Positions 25,306 through 33,152 of a DNA stretch of 64,000 nucleotides are shown piece by piece (within the stretch, counting starts at the first letter, position 1; every line of letters begins with the position of its first letter). The stretch covers positions 1,488,001-1,552,000 of the forward strand of contig CAVPJX010000001.1 of the NCBI GenBank assembly GCA_963705545.1, read 5' to 3'. The position numbers and the translations under genes were made by a program. The stretch is from DATBLY01 sp963705545 (GTDB lineage: Bacteria > Actinomycetota > UBA4738 > HRBIN12). A model generated the notes under the pieces. It was not told where the DNA came from and did no database searches. It saw only the letters and a program-made list of their open reading frames with translations.

Positions 25306-27267
25306 TCAGGCCGGGGCGGGCGGGAGGTTGTGAACCGTTACCGGCTCGATCGGGTCGCCCGGCTCGAACCCCAGGATCTGGGCGTAGAAGGAGAGCTCCG
25401 CCTCGGCCGCCCGCACGATGTGCTCGGCCCGGCGGAACCCGTGCTGCTCTCCCTCGAACAGCAGGTAGGCGTAGGGGAGACCCTTCGCCGAGAGCGCCGC
25501 CACCATCAGCTCGGCCTGTGCCGGGGGCACGACCTCGTCCTCCGCGCCCTGCAGGATGATCATCGGAGCCGAGAGCATGTCCACGGAGTGGACCGGGGAG
25601 CGGGCGCGGTACCGATCGGCGAACTCGGGATACGGTCCGATCAGCGTGTGCTCGTACCGGGCCTCGAACTTGTGCGTCCCGCCCGGCTGCGCGAACGGCT
25701 CCAGGTCGGCGATCCCGTAGTAGCTCGCGCCAGCGCGGAAGTCGTCGTGGAACGTCAGCGCGCACAGGGTCGTGTACCCTCCGGCGCTCCCGCCCCGGAT
25801 CAGCAGACGTGCGCCGTCCACGAGGTCTCGGTCGGCGAGGAACCGGGCGGCGTCGATGCAGTCCAGCGTGTCCACGACGCCCCAGTTCCCCTTCAGGTGC
25901 TCGCGGTAGACACGGCCGAACCCAGAGCTGCCCGCGGTAGTTGACGTCGACGACGGCGAAGCCCTCGGCTCGTCCAGAACTGCGTCTCGAGATGCAGCTC
26001 GGGGGTCGCCTCGCCGGTCGGGCCACCGTGGCTCATCACGATCAGCGGGGGACGCTCGCCGGGCGGACCGGTGAAGTCGGGGTTCGCCGGCGGATAGAAC
26101 CACGCGTGCGCCTGCCCACCGTCGCGCGTCGGGAAGTCGACGGCCTCCGGGACCGAGAGGTAGGCGGGGTCGACGCCGGCGTCGTCGCTCTCGCGCAGGA
26201 CCTCGACCGATCGCGCCGTGAAGTCCAGCATCACGACCTGGGGGGCGATCGTCGGACCAGCCCCGACGTACCCGATCCGGTCGCCCTCGGCGACGACACC
26301 GTCGATCACGACGTGCGGGATGTCGAGGTCGAGCAGTTCCTTCGTCTCGGGGTCGAGGATCGCGAGGTGCATCAGGCCGCGCTCGGTGCGGGAACACACG
26401 ATCCGGCCGTCGCGCGAGGAACGCGTAGCGCGAGAGCCCGAACACCCACTGCGGCTCGCCGAACTCGGCCTCGCGCGGACAGAGCGCCTCGACGCCCCCC
26501 TCGCGGAGGCGGTAGAGGTTCCACCACCCGGTCCGATCCGAGACGAAGTGAAGGTCGCCCGCGGGACTCCACGCGGGCTGGAAGATCGACTCGACCGCGA
26601 GCTCGCCGGCCACGAGTCGCGCGTCGGAGACCGACCCGTCGGGGGCGAGGTCGCCGACCCAGAGCTCGCTCCCATCCCACGGCATCCAGGGGAGATCCCA
26701 CGTGGTCCACGCGAGCTGAGAACCGTCGGGTGCGATGCGGGGCGTCGCGTAGAAGTCGCGGCCGCCGGCGACGATCGCGGGTTCGGCCGAACCGTCGGTC
26801 GGCAGCATCACGAGCTCGTTCACGACCTCTTCGCCCTCGTGACGCTCGCGGACGCCGATCCATCGCAGGCCGTCGGCCGTGACCCGTCCGTCCGCGTATC
26901 GATGTCGGCCCTCGGTCTCCGGCGTGATCGGCGTCGGCTCGGCGCCCGGATCCTGCCGGTAGAGGCGCTGATCCTCGAAGCGACTGAAGATCAGGCCGCC
27001 TCGATGGATCGCGTACGCCCCGCCCCCGTACTCATGGACCCGGGTCCGGACGTTGAAGCCTTCCGGGGTCACGTCGACCGGGGCCGCGTACGGATCGCCG
27101 GCGACCACGACCGAGCGACCTGCTTCGGTCGGGCGCATCTCCGACCACCGCAGCAGCCCGTCCTCGAGCCAGAGCTGACCGAACCGGACTCCCGACCGGG
27201 CGAGCAACGATGCGGAGATCGGCGACGACCAGCTCCCGTACGGTCGCTCGCGCGGCTCGGGACTCAC
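25306..27267 (-). pseudogene. S9 family peptidase (prolyl oligopeptidase type), disrupted by three single-base shifts
   Basis: A full-length S9 peptidase (about 653 residues if repaired) with an N-terminal propeller and a C-terminal alpha/beta-hydrolase domain. The hydrolase keeps the nucleophile motif GGSAGGY, the acid in LQGAEDEVVPP and the histidine in FEGEQHGF. The reading frame shifts at about 26411-26418 (between FGLSRYAFL and RDGRIVCSR). It shifts again at about 25962-25964 (before GFAVVDVNYRG) and at about 25930-25934 (before SSGFGRVYREH). Each shift is +1, so the final frame equals the first. The GTG start at 27267 overlaps the methyltransferase stop (GTGA), indicating translational coupling. 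It is a decayed gene or carries sequencing errors. Confidence 0.8.
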
Positions 27268-28121
27268 GGGTTCCGTCCCACGATCACCCGGGTGACGCGG
27301 AGCGGCCCGCCTTTCGTGCTCTTGACCTCTCGGAAGCCACCGCGACGGTAGAGCGGCATCACCTCGCGAGCCCGATCCGGGTCCACCTCCATCAGGAGCC
27401 ACCCACCGGATCGGAGCCAGGCCGACGCCTCGCGGATCGTGCGGCGGATCAAACCCAGCCCGTCTGTGCTCCGGTCGGTCAGCGTGTGGGCCGGCTCCCA
27501 CGACCGGATCTCGTCGGGGAGCGCGTCGATCTCGTCCCGCGCGACGTACGGCGGGTGCAGGGTGATCACGTCGACCCGTCCGCGGAGCTTCTTCGGAAGG
27601 GCGTCGAAGAGATCGCCCACGAGGAACCGCGCGGGCAGGTCCAGGTCCTTCGCGTTCCGGCGCGCGAGCTTGATCGCGTCCTTCGACACGTCCGCTCCGA
27701 AGACCGCGGCTTGCGGTACCTCGTCCGCCACGGCGAGCGCGATCGTCCCGCCTCCGGTGGCGAGATCCACGAGCACCGGCTTCTTCCGACGGCGGAGACG
27801 ACGGACGGCTTGCTCGGCGAGGAACTCCGAGGAGTCACGCGGCACGAAGACCCCCGGGATCACGGTCAACTCGATCCCGCGGAACTCGGTGAACCCTTTG
27901 ATGTACGGGATCGGCTCACCCTCCGCGCGACGCGCGACGAGCCGCTCGAACGTCCGCCGGTCGCGATCGGAGATCGCATCCGTCGGATCCAGCTCCTCAC
28001 CGACCACGAAACCGAGGAGATCCTCGGCTTCGATCCGCTCTCGCCCCTTCTGCCAGTGATCGATCGAGGGGGACGCCTTGAGGGTCGCGACCGCCTCGTC
28101 CAGGACCTTGCGTGCCTTCAC
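27264..28121 (-). CDS. HemK/PrmC-like N-methyltransferase
   Basis: A 285-residue SAM-dependent methyltransferase related to PrmC, which methylates the GGQ glutamine of release factors. An N-terminal helical domain (to about residue 90) leads to VFVPRDSSEFLAEQAV, the SAM motif VDLATGGGTIALAVA, and FGADVSKDAI. The catalytic NPPY of PrmC is replaced by HPPY (LHPPYVAR), so the classical glutamine substrate is uncertain. The start is a GTG with a TACGAT box 8 nt upstream, a leaderless arrangement. It is divergent from the GroES-like gene across only 41 bp and overlaps the downstream S9 gene by 4 nt. Confidence 0.75.
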   Translation of the reverse strand: MKARKVLDEAVATLKASPSIDHWQKGRERIEAEDLLGFVVGEELDPTDAISDRDRRTFERLVARRAEGEPIPYIKGFTEFRGIELTVIPGVFVPRDSSEFLAEQAVRRLRRRKKPVLVDLATGGGTIALAVADEVPQAAVFGADVSKDAIKLARRNAKDLDLPARFLVGDLFDALPKKLRGRVDVITLHPPYVARDEIDALPDEIRSWEPAHTLTDRSTDGLGLIRRTIREASAWLRSGGWLLMEVDPDRAREVMPLYRRGGFREVKSTKGGPLRVTRVIVGRNP

Positions 28122-28129
28122 GGGAGCGC

Positions 28130-28135
28130 ATCGTA
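28130..28135 (-). promoter_or_regulatory. -10 box of a probable leaderless promoter (PrmC-like gene)
   Basis: TACGAT on the minus strand, 8 nt before the GTG at 28121. It is back to back with the plus-strand -10 box at 28150-28155. Confidence 0.45.
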
Positions 28136-28149
28136 CCGGGTGCGGTCGC

Positions 28150-28155
28150 TACACT
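28150..28155 (+). promoter_or_regulatory. -10 box of a probable leaderless promoter (GroES-like gene)
   Basis: TACACT, 7 nt before the ATG at 28163, with no ribosome-binding site between. Confidence 0.5.
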
Positions 28156-28162
28156 CGGCGAC

Positions 28163-28558
28163 ATGCCAGGGACCGCTTCGGGGAAGGACGCGCCGGCGAA
28201 ACCGAAGCGCGCACGCAGCCGCAAGCCCGTTTCGCTGCCGTCCGAGATCCGACTCACCGGGGATCGGTTGGTCGTGCGCACCGCCGGCAACGGCGAGCGC
28301 CGTTCGGCGTCCGGACTGCTGATCCCCGCGACGGCCGCGCCGGCACCTCGGCGCCTCGTCTGGGCCGACGTCGAGCTGATCGGACCCGACGTGCGCGTCG
28401 CGGAACGTGGCGACCGGGTGCTGTTCCTCCCGTCGTCGGGGCTCGAGGTCGAGCTGGAGGGCGAGGAGCTCGTCCTCCTGCGCGAACGCGACGTCCAGGC
28501 CGTCGCCCCCAGCTCGGATGGGAAGTCGGCCGAGCGCCAGCCGGGGCAGTACCTCTAG
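28163..28558 (+). CDS. GroES-like co-chaperonin family protein
   Basis: A 131-residue protein with a GroES fold signature after a basic N-terminal extension of about 30 residues (KPKRARSRKP). The GroES-type pattern is IRLTGDRLVVRTAGNGERRSASGLLIP, then VGP-like LIGPDVRVAERGDRVLFLP and a closing ELVLLRERDVQAV. The mobile loop (around GERRSASG) is present, but the sequence is divergent and longer than the usual 95-100 residues. groEL lies 8 kb away, with no groES next to it, so this may be a specialised co-chaperonin rather than the main GroES. The ATG at 28163 is chosen by its -10 box 7 nt upstream. Confidence 0.75.
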   Translation: MPGTASGKDAPAKPKRARSRKPVSLPSEIRLTGDRLVVRTAGNGERRSASGLLIPATAAPAPRRLVWADVELIGPDVRVAERGDRVLFLPSSGLEVELEGEELVLLRERDVQAVAPSSDGKSAERQPGQYL

Positions 28559-28576
28559 CGACGTCGCCGAGCCGGC

Positions 28577-28981
28577 TCAGCCCGGCACGAAGCTGAGCCG
28601 GACCGTCCGGACGTCGTTCTCGCGGTTCGGATCCACGATCACGACCCGCTGCCAGGTGCCGAGCGCCAACCGCCGGTCCACGACCGGGATCATGAGCGAT
28701 GGGCTCACGAATACGGGGAGCAGATGATCGCCGCCGTGCCCGGTCGAGCCGTGCCGGTGACGGTACCGGTCGTCGCGCGGCAGGAGTGCCTCCAAGAGGT
28801 CGGCGAGGTCGCCCTCCGAGCCCGAACCGGTCTCCATCAGCCCGACGCCGGCGGTTGCATGCGGGACGAACACGTTCAGCAGCCCGTCGCCGTCGAGCTC
28901 GCCGGCCCACCCCTCGACCGCATCGGTGACGTCGACGACCCGACGGTTCGTGGTGTCCAACCGGATCGTCGTGGTGCGCAC
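28577..28981 (-). CDS. YjbQ family protein (UPF0047)
   Basis: A 134-residue member of the YjbQ/UPF0047 family. E. coli YjbQ has weak thiamine phosphate synthase activity, but the true role is unknown. Family signatures are VFVPHATAGVGLMET near residue 38, a metal-site-like HGGDHLLPVFVSPSLMIPV, and LGTWQRVVIVD. The GTG start shares one nucleotide with the stop codon of the upstream membrane protein gene, so the two are translationally linked. Confidence 0.85.
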   Translation of the reverse strand: MRTTTIRLDTTNRRVVDVTDAVEGWAGELDGDGLLNVFVPHATAGVGLMETGSGSEGDLADLLEALLPRDDRYRHRHGSTGHGGDHLLPVFVSPSLMIPVVDRRLALGTWQRVVIVDPNRENDVRTVRLSFVPG

Positions 28982-29808
28982 TACCCCTGGTCCGTCGTTC
29001 CGCCCTGGGTCGGGGGCGGATCGGTCTTGGGCGGATCGGTCGCGGGCGGATCGGTCGTCGGAGCGTCGGTCGCGGCGAGGTCAGCCGGCGGAGGCGGCGG
29101 TGCGACGGGCGCCGGTGCGACGGGCGCCGGCGCGACGGGCGCGTCGGCGACCGCGGGTGGGGTCGGCGTCGCGACCGGGGCGGGTGCGGTTCCCCCGCCG
29201 AATCCCATGTCATCCGGCCCGCCGACGAACCCGGGCGTCGTCGCCCCTGCCGAGGATGCGCCCGCCGCGGGTCGGGCGCTCATCAACACCATCGCGCCGG
29301 CGATCAGGGCGACGATCCCGCCCACGAGCGCCCCCCACAGACCGATCCCGGCCGAGACGTCGACGAGTCCCTCGCCGGTGCCCACGTCCACGCCAGCACC
29401 CTGCAGCGCCGCGGCGAACGAGCCGAGAGCCTCATCGCGAACGTCGTTGATCTGCGTCAGGTCGTAGACCGTCCACCCGATCCCGACCAGGCCGGCCACG
29501 ATCATCGCCCCAGCCGCCAACCTCATGTCTGGGCGGATCATCACCACGACCGCGGATCCCAGGACGACGAGGCCCGCGATCAGCGTCCAGATCCCGTCGG
29601 CCGGACTCGACATCCCGGACAACGTCCGCGACGTCTCGCCGGGGATCGCGCCCTGGAGGACTGCCTCGTCGACGCCGAGGAGTTCCGCGAGCGCGCCCAC
29701 GTTCACCGACACGCTCGCCCACGTCAGGAACGAACCGATCACCAGCAGCACCCCACCGATCAGCCCGACGATGACGGGTGCGGACGGTCGCGCGGTACGA
29801 GCCTCCAT
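28981..29808 (-). CDS. Four-helix membrane protein with Pro/Thr-rich tail, unknown function
   Basis: A 275-residue membrane protein. Helices lie at about residues 10-32, 72-92, 98-118 and 150-175, with two extracytoplasmic loops. The C-terminal 90 residues are low-complexity: repeated PVAPA units, then TDPPATDPPKTDPPPT, encoded by two sets of tandem 15-bp repeats. Such tails often span the peptidoglycan or serve as flexible interaction arms. No family is recognised. The stop overlaps the YjbQ start by one base. Confidence 0.65.
   Translation of the reverse strand: MEARTARPSAPVIVGLIGGVLLVIGSFLTWASVSVNVGALAELLGVDEAVLQGAIPGETSRTLSGMSSPADGIWTLIAGLVVLGSAVVVMIRPDMRLAAGAMIVAGLVGIGWTVYDLTQINDVRDEALGSFAAALQGAGVDVGTGEGLVDVSAGIGLWGALVGGIVALIAGAMVLMSARPAAGASSAGATTPGFVGGPDDMGFGGGTAPAPVATPTPPAVADAPVAPAPVAPAPVAPPPPPADLAATDAPTTDPPATDPPKTDPPPTQGGTTDQG
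29014..29058. repeat. Three tandem 15-bp repeats encoding TDPP units
   Basis: GGGCGGATCGGTCNN is repeated at 29014, 29029 and 29044. It encodes the TDPP repeat near the C-terminus of the membrane protein. Confidence 0.75.
29102..29146. repeat. Three tandem 15-bp repeats encoding PVAPA units
   Basis: GCGACGGGCGCCGGT is repeated at 29102 and 29117, with a degenerate copy at 29132, in the proline-rich tail of the same gene. Confidence 0.75.
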
Positions 29809-29893
29809 GGATCCTCCCCCTCCGGTGTCCTCGCGATGCAGTGTTCCATCGCACGGTGGACGAGGGAAGCACCTGGGGAGCGAACCCCGATGG

Positions 29894-30898
29894 CTAGGCG
29901 ACCGAGCCCTCGGCGAGCACCTCCGTGTGCTCGGCCTCTTCGAACGCGTCGAATCCGAGACGCCAGGACGAGGTGGGCCAGCGGTAGTCGACGACGCCCT
30001 CCGTGGGTCGGTACGCGGCCGTGTAGAGCGTGCCGAACCCGTTCGCGTACGCGGTGCTGAACAGCGGCGAACGCAGGAACGACTCTTCGAACGACTCGAC
30101 CGTCGTCTCGGCATCCTGCAGGAGCTCGACGATGCACCGTTCGCGCTCGACAGTCCTCGTCGCGCGCGCCTGCTCCGGCCACTCGACGATCCCCTGATGG
30201 TTCGTCGCCGCCGGGAAGGCGCGGAAGATCGGCTCGCGATCCGGGGAGAGGTACGCCGTGAGCACCGCTCCGCCGGCATCGACCAGCGTGAGGTTGTGCG
30301 CAAGGCTGTACGGGAGCCTCCCGAGCGCCGCTCGGGCCGTCGCGACGTCGTCGCAGGTCTCCAGCAGGTACCGGACGACGATGGGGATCCCGAAACCATC
30401 GCCGGTGACGCGCCTGCCTCCGAACGTCAGCGAGACCGCGAGCCCGGCCTCGTTCATCCCGTCGAGCAGCCCCCAGAGGCAGTCGCTCGTCCCGATCACG
30501 CCGCGATCCCCCAGGCGCGTCGACCACACGATGCCTTCGAACCGCGAGGGGGCGTAGTCGTAGTTGCGGACCAGCCTGGGAGCCTCACGCGTCCACACGC
30601 CCTGAGAGCAGGCCGCCAGGTAGGGCGGCGGGCGATAGAGCGAGAGCATCCGCGCGGCGAGGTCCCCTCCGCCGGCCAGCTCGACCACGCGTTCGTACGC
30701 GGGCATCAGCTCCGGCATGTGCGCCTGCAGCATGCGGACCGACGTCACGTAGCTCGGTCGGGCCTCCTCGCCCTCGCGCAGGAACCATGCTCGGTAGTGG
30801 GGCCACCGTTCCTCGAAGACGGCCCGCCACTTGTCCCCGAGCTCGAGCTCTTGGACCGAGCGGAAGGTGAACGGGATCATCCGCATGGTGGCACCCAT
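29894..30898 (-). CDS. Peptidase C45 / acyltransferase-like Ntn hydrolase
   Basis: A 334-residue protein of the C45 group of Ntn hydrolases, related to isopenicillin-N acyltransferase and to predicted choloylglycine-hydrolase-like proteins. The likely autocatalytic nucleophile is C97 in LAACSQGVW, followed by the typical RNYDYAP and an ATNHQG segment near residue 230. In relatives the precursor cleaves itself before this cysteine and the new N-terminus attacks amide bonds. Methionines at residues 1, 5 and 7 are all possible starts. It follows the ATP-grasp gene after 22 nt in the same direction, so the two are likely an operon. The substrate is unknown. Confidence 0.75.
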   Translation of the reverse strand: MGATMRMIPFTFRSVQELELGDKWRAVFEERWPHYRAWFLREGEEARPSYVTSVRMLQAHMPELMPAYERVVELAGGGDLAARMLSLYRPPPYLAACSQGVWTREAPRLVRNYDYAPSRFEGIVWSTRLGDRGVIGTSDCLWGLLDGMNEAGLAVSLTFGGRRVTGDGFGIPIVVRYLLETCDDVATARAALGRLPYSLAHNLTLVDAGGAVLTAYLSPDREPIFRAFPAATNHQGIVEWPEQARATRTVERERCIVELLQDAETTVESFEESFLRSPLFSTAYANGFGTLYTAAYRPTEGVVDYRWPTSSWRLGFDAFEEAEHTEVLAEGSVA

Positions 30899-30920
30899 CC
30901 TGAACGGCCTCGGCCGCGGC

Positions 30921-32387
30921 TCAAAGCATCTTGAAGCCGAAAGGCTCCGGGCGGACCGGCGCGACCTCCTGGACGATCGGCTCGCTCGCGAACTGCGCGT
31001 TTACACCTTCGATCCAGCGTCGTGCTCGATCCCTGAGCTCGTGTCGGTCGTCGAGGAAGCGCCCGCGGGTGACGAGGATGCCGAGGTCCGCTCCGGGGTA
31101 CCGGTACTGGTCCACGCCGGCGATCCGGAGGTAGAACGCCTCCTGCTCGTCGGCGACCGTGTGCCAATCGGTGTCGCGCCGCGCGAACGAGATCGAGTCG
31201 TCGGGGGCCATCCTCCACACACCGGAGGCCGGCGCCGCGACGATCCGCTCGACCCGTTCGTCGGTCTGCTTCAGGATGAACTGGGTCCAGTCGTCGATGT
31301 TCCCCGGTTCCGCCCACCGCGCGTTCAACTCGTCGACGTCGATCTCGTAGTCGATGTCCATGAACTCCAGCAGGTGGAACAGGAACAAGGGCATGTCGCC
31401 GTACGCGACGGCGGTCACGTTCGTGATCGAGCTCGCGCCGGTGACGCGGGGGTTCAACTCCCCCAGGTAGATCTCGCCCGAGTCCGCATCCGCCAGGAAG
31501 TCGAGCTCGAAGTAGCCGCGGTACCCCTCCCGCCGCAACCGTTCGCCCATCGCGAACGTGCGGGAGCGCGCCAGTGCGCGCTGGCGCTCGGTGAGGACGT
31601 CGGGGAACACGTCGTTACCGCACCAACCTCCGTGATACGGCGTCAGCTCGGGGAAGCCGGTCAACTCGGCCATCAGCGGACCGACCAGCGTGCCGTGGCG
31701 CGTGATCACGGCCTCGATCGCGCACTCGATCGGCTCGATCCGCTCCATGACCTTGATCGCCTGGCCGACGATCTTCCGCTCCTGCTCCTTCCAGTCGCCC
31801 TCATCGGCGATGAAGAACGTCGTCTGCCCGGAGTCGCCGTACGGGGTCTGCACGACGAGGTCGCTCCCGAGCCCGGCGCGCTCGGCGAGCGACATGAGTT
31901 CGTCGAACGATCCCGCCTCGCCCATCGTGTTCGGGACGCTCGGCACACCGGCCTCGTCACCGAGCTGGGTCGTGACGATCTTCGAGTCGAGCCGATGGCG
32001 GAGCGCCGCGGACGGGAACGCCACGTCGAGGCCCACGTGCTCGGCGAGCGACTCCGTCTCCTCGTCGAACATCAGGAACGTGACCTTGCCGCCCGGACCC
32101 CGTCGCTGCACGAAGTCGACGACCTCCTTGTGAGACAGCAGGTAGTTGCAGATCTCCTCGATCGATCCGAAGGCACGATGCGCGCGTTCGCGCGGCACGA
32201 ACACGTTCGGGTGGAAGCCGTCGAACGAGTCGTAGTAGTTGATGAACTTGAAGTTGCGGACCCAGCGATCGATCCCGAGCAGGTTGAACGCCGTCGCCGA
32301 GACGAAGTAGATCGGCGTCTGGTTCGTCCGGAAGAAGTGGCGGATCGCGGGCATCCCGCGAAGCGGCTCGCTCTTCGTGAGGACCAC
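30921..32387 (-). CDS. ATP-grasp ligase, carboxylase-like, unknown substrate
   Basis: A 488-residue ATP-grasp protein. N-terminal RGMPAIRHFFRTNQTPIYFVSA is followed by a PreATP-like region. The ATP-grasp fold proper begins with KIVTTQLGDEAGVP near residue 140 and LVVQTPYGDSGQTTFFI. The metal-binding end is YFELDFLADADSGEIYLGELNPRVTGAS, with the E...N pair. It lacks a biotin-carboxylase partner or biotinyl domain, so it probably joins a carboxylate to an amine or thiol through an acyl phosphate. The GTG at 32387 after a gggaggg stretch is preferred; the frame is open to an ATG at 32459. It is paired with the C45 hydrolase gene. Confidence 0.75.
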   Translation of the reverse strand: MVLTKSEPLRGMPAIRHFFRTNQTPIYFVSATAFNLLGIDRWVRNFKFINYYDSFDGFHPNVFVPRERAHRAFGSIEEICNYLLSHKEVVDFVQRRGPGGKVTFLMFDEETESLAEHVGLDVAFPSAALRHRLDSKIVTTQLGDEAGVPSVPNTMGEAGSFDELMSLAERAGLGSDLVVQTPYGDSGQTTFFIADEGDWKEQERKIVGQAIKVMERIEPIECAIEAVITRHGTLVGPLMAELTGFPELTPYHGGWCGNDVFPDVLTERQRALARSRTFAMGERLRREGYRGYFELDFLADADSGEIYLGELNPRVTGASSITNVTAVAYGDMPLFLFHLLEFMDIDYEIDVDELNARWAEPGNIDDWTQFILKQTDERVERIVAAPASGVWRMAPDDSISFARRDTDWHTVADEQEAFYLRIAGVDQYRYPGADLGILVTRGRFLDDRHELRDRARRWIEGVNAQFASEPIVQEVAPVRPEPFGFKML

Positions 32388-32512
32388 GCTCCCTCCCGTG
32401 ATCGGACGCGCCACGCGTCGGAGGGAACGAGCTTCGCATGGAGGATCTTCGCAGGGCAACGGCGGCGCGAACGACTGGCGGCGTGGCGTGTGCCGTCAGG
32501 GGTGTAATGATG

Positions 32513-32518
32513 TAATCT
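32513..32518 (+). promoter_or_regulatory. -10 box with overlapping TGTAAT direct repeat
   Basis: TAATCT lies 7 nt before the ATG at 32526 (leaderless spacing). TGTAAT is repeated at 32503-32508 and 32511-32516. These are the only AT-rich bases nearby, and they could be an operator for the encoded protein. Confidence 0.45.
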
Positions 32519-32525
32519 CCATTGC

Positions 32526-33059
32526 ATGAGCGGACATGGGGCAGGGGCAGGATCGGACGAGCAGATCGCGGGATGGTTCGCCGGGCGGATGCCCGAAGGC
32601 TGGTTCGTCGGCCCTCCCGAGGTCGAGATCGACCGCGACGAGATCCTGGTGATCGGCGAGCTCGCGCCCCCGCAACTACCCGCGGACGCCTCCGAGGAGT
32701 CGAAGGGCTCGGCGCTCGGGGCGCGGATCTCGGGGTTCCGCGAGGACACCCGGGCCGCACGGATGCGGATCGCCGACGAGGCTCAGCATCGGTTCGGGCG
32801 CAAGGTCTCCTGGGGAGCTCGCTGCGGTGAGGTCGACGGGAGGTTCACGACGCTCTCGATCCCCGCGATGACCCGCCTGCGGATGCCCGAGCGGCGCGTG
32901 CTGGACACGCTCGTCGAAGCGGGCGTCGCGAGGAGCCGCAGCCACGCCTTGGCCTGGTGCGTCCGGCTGGTCGCGGAACGCCAGGAGGACTGGCTGTCCG
33001 ACCTCCGGTCCGCCCTCGAACGGGTGGGTGAGGTCCGATCCGAGGGCCCGCGCGACTGA
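32526..33059 (+). CDS. Conserved-looking actinobacterial protein with ribbon-helix-helix-like C-terminus
   Basis: A 177-residue soluble protein. The N-terminal part has IAGWFAGRMPEGWF, then a strand-rich segment (EVEIDRDEILVIGEL) and a proline-rich loop. The middle has ARMRIADEAQHRFGRKVSWGARCG. The C-terminus, MPERRVLDTLVEAGVARSRSHALAWCVRLV, resembles the helices of a ribbon-helix-helix or CopG-like domain, which suggests DNA binding. I know of no characterised member. It is divergent from the ATP-grasp gene, and the TGTAAT direct repeat before its start could be its own operator. Confidence 0.6.
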   Translation: MSGHGAGAGSDEQIAGWFAGRMPEGWFVGPPEVEIDRDEILVIGELAPPQLPADASEESKGSALGARISGFREDTRAARMRIADEAQHRFGRKVSWGARCGEVDGRFTTLSIPAMTRLRMPERRVLDTLVEAGVARSRSHALAWCVRLVAERQEDWLSDLRSALERVGEVRSEGPRD

Positions 33060-33152
33060 CTTCCCCCGGCCCCATCGGGCCGCACCCGCCCCGCTGACCG
33101 ACCCCCGGGAGGCGGACTCAAGGATCTCGAGACCGGGGCCGAGGCCCCAGGT

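Noticed and set aside
23091..25559. An 822-codon open frame on the plus strand
   Set aside because: It lies antisense to the substrate-binding protein gene and crosses two terminator hairpins; composition is typical of high-GC shadow frames.
29894..33059. RiPP or peptide-natural-product cluster around the ATP-grasp/C45 pair
   Set aside because: No short precursor gene with a ribosome-binding site, no transporter and no further tailoring enzyme was found on either side.
33100..33152. Hairpin-like GGGGCC-GAGGCCCC sequence before the NlpC/P60 gene
   Set aside because: Too short and common in this GC-rich background to call a regulatory element.
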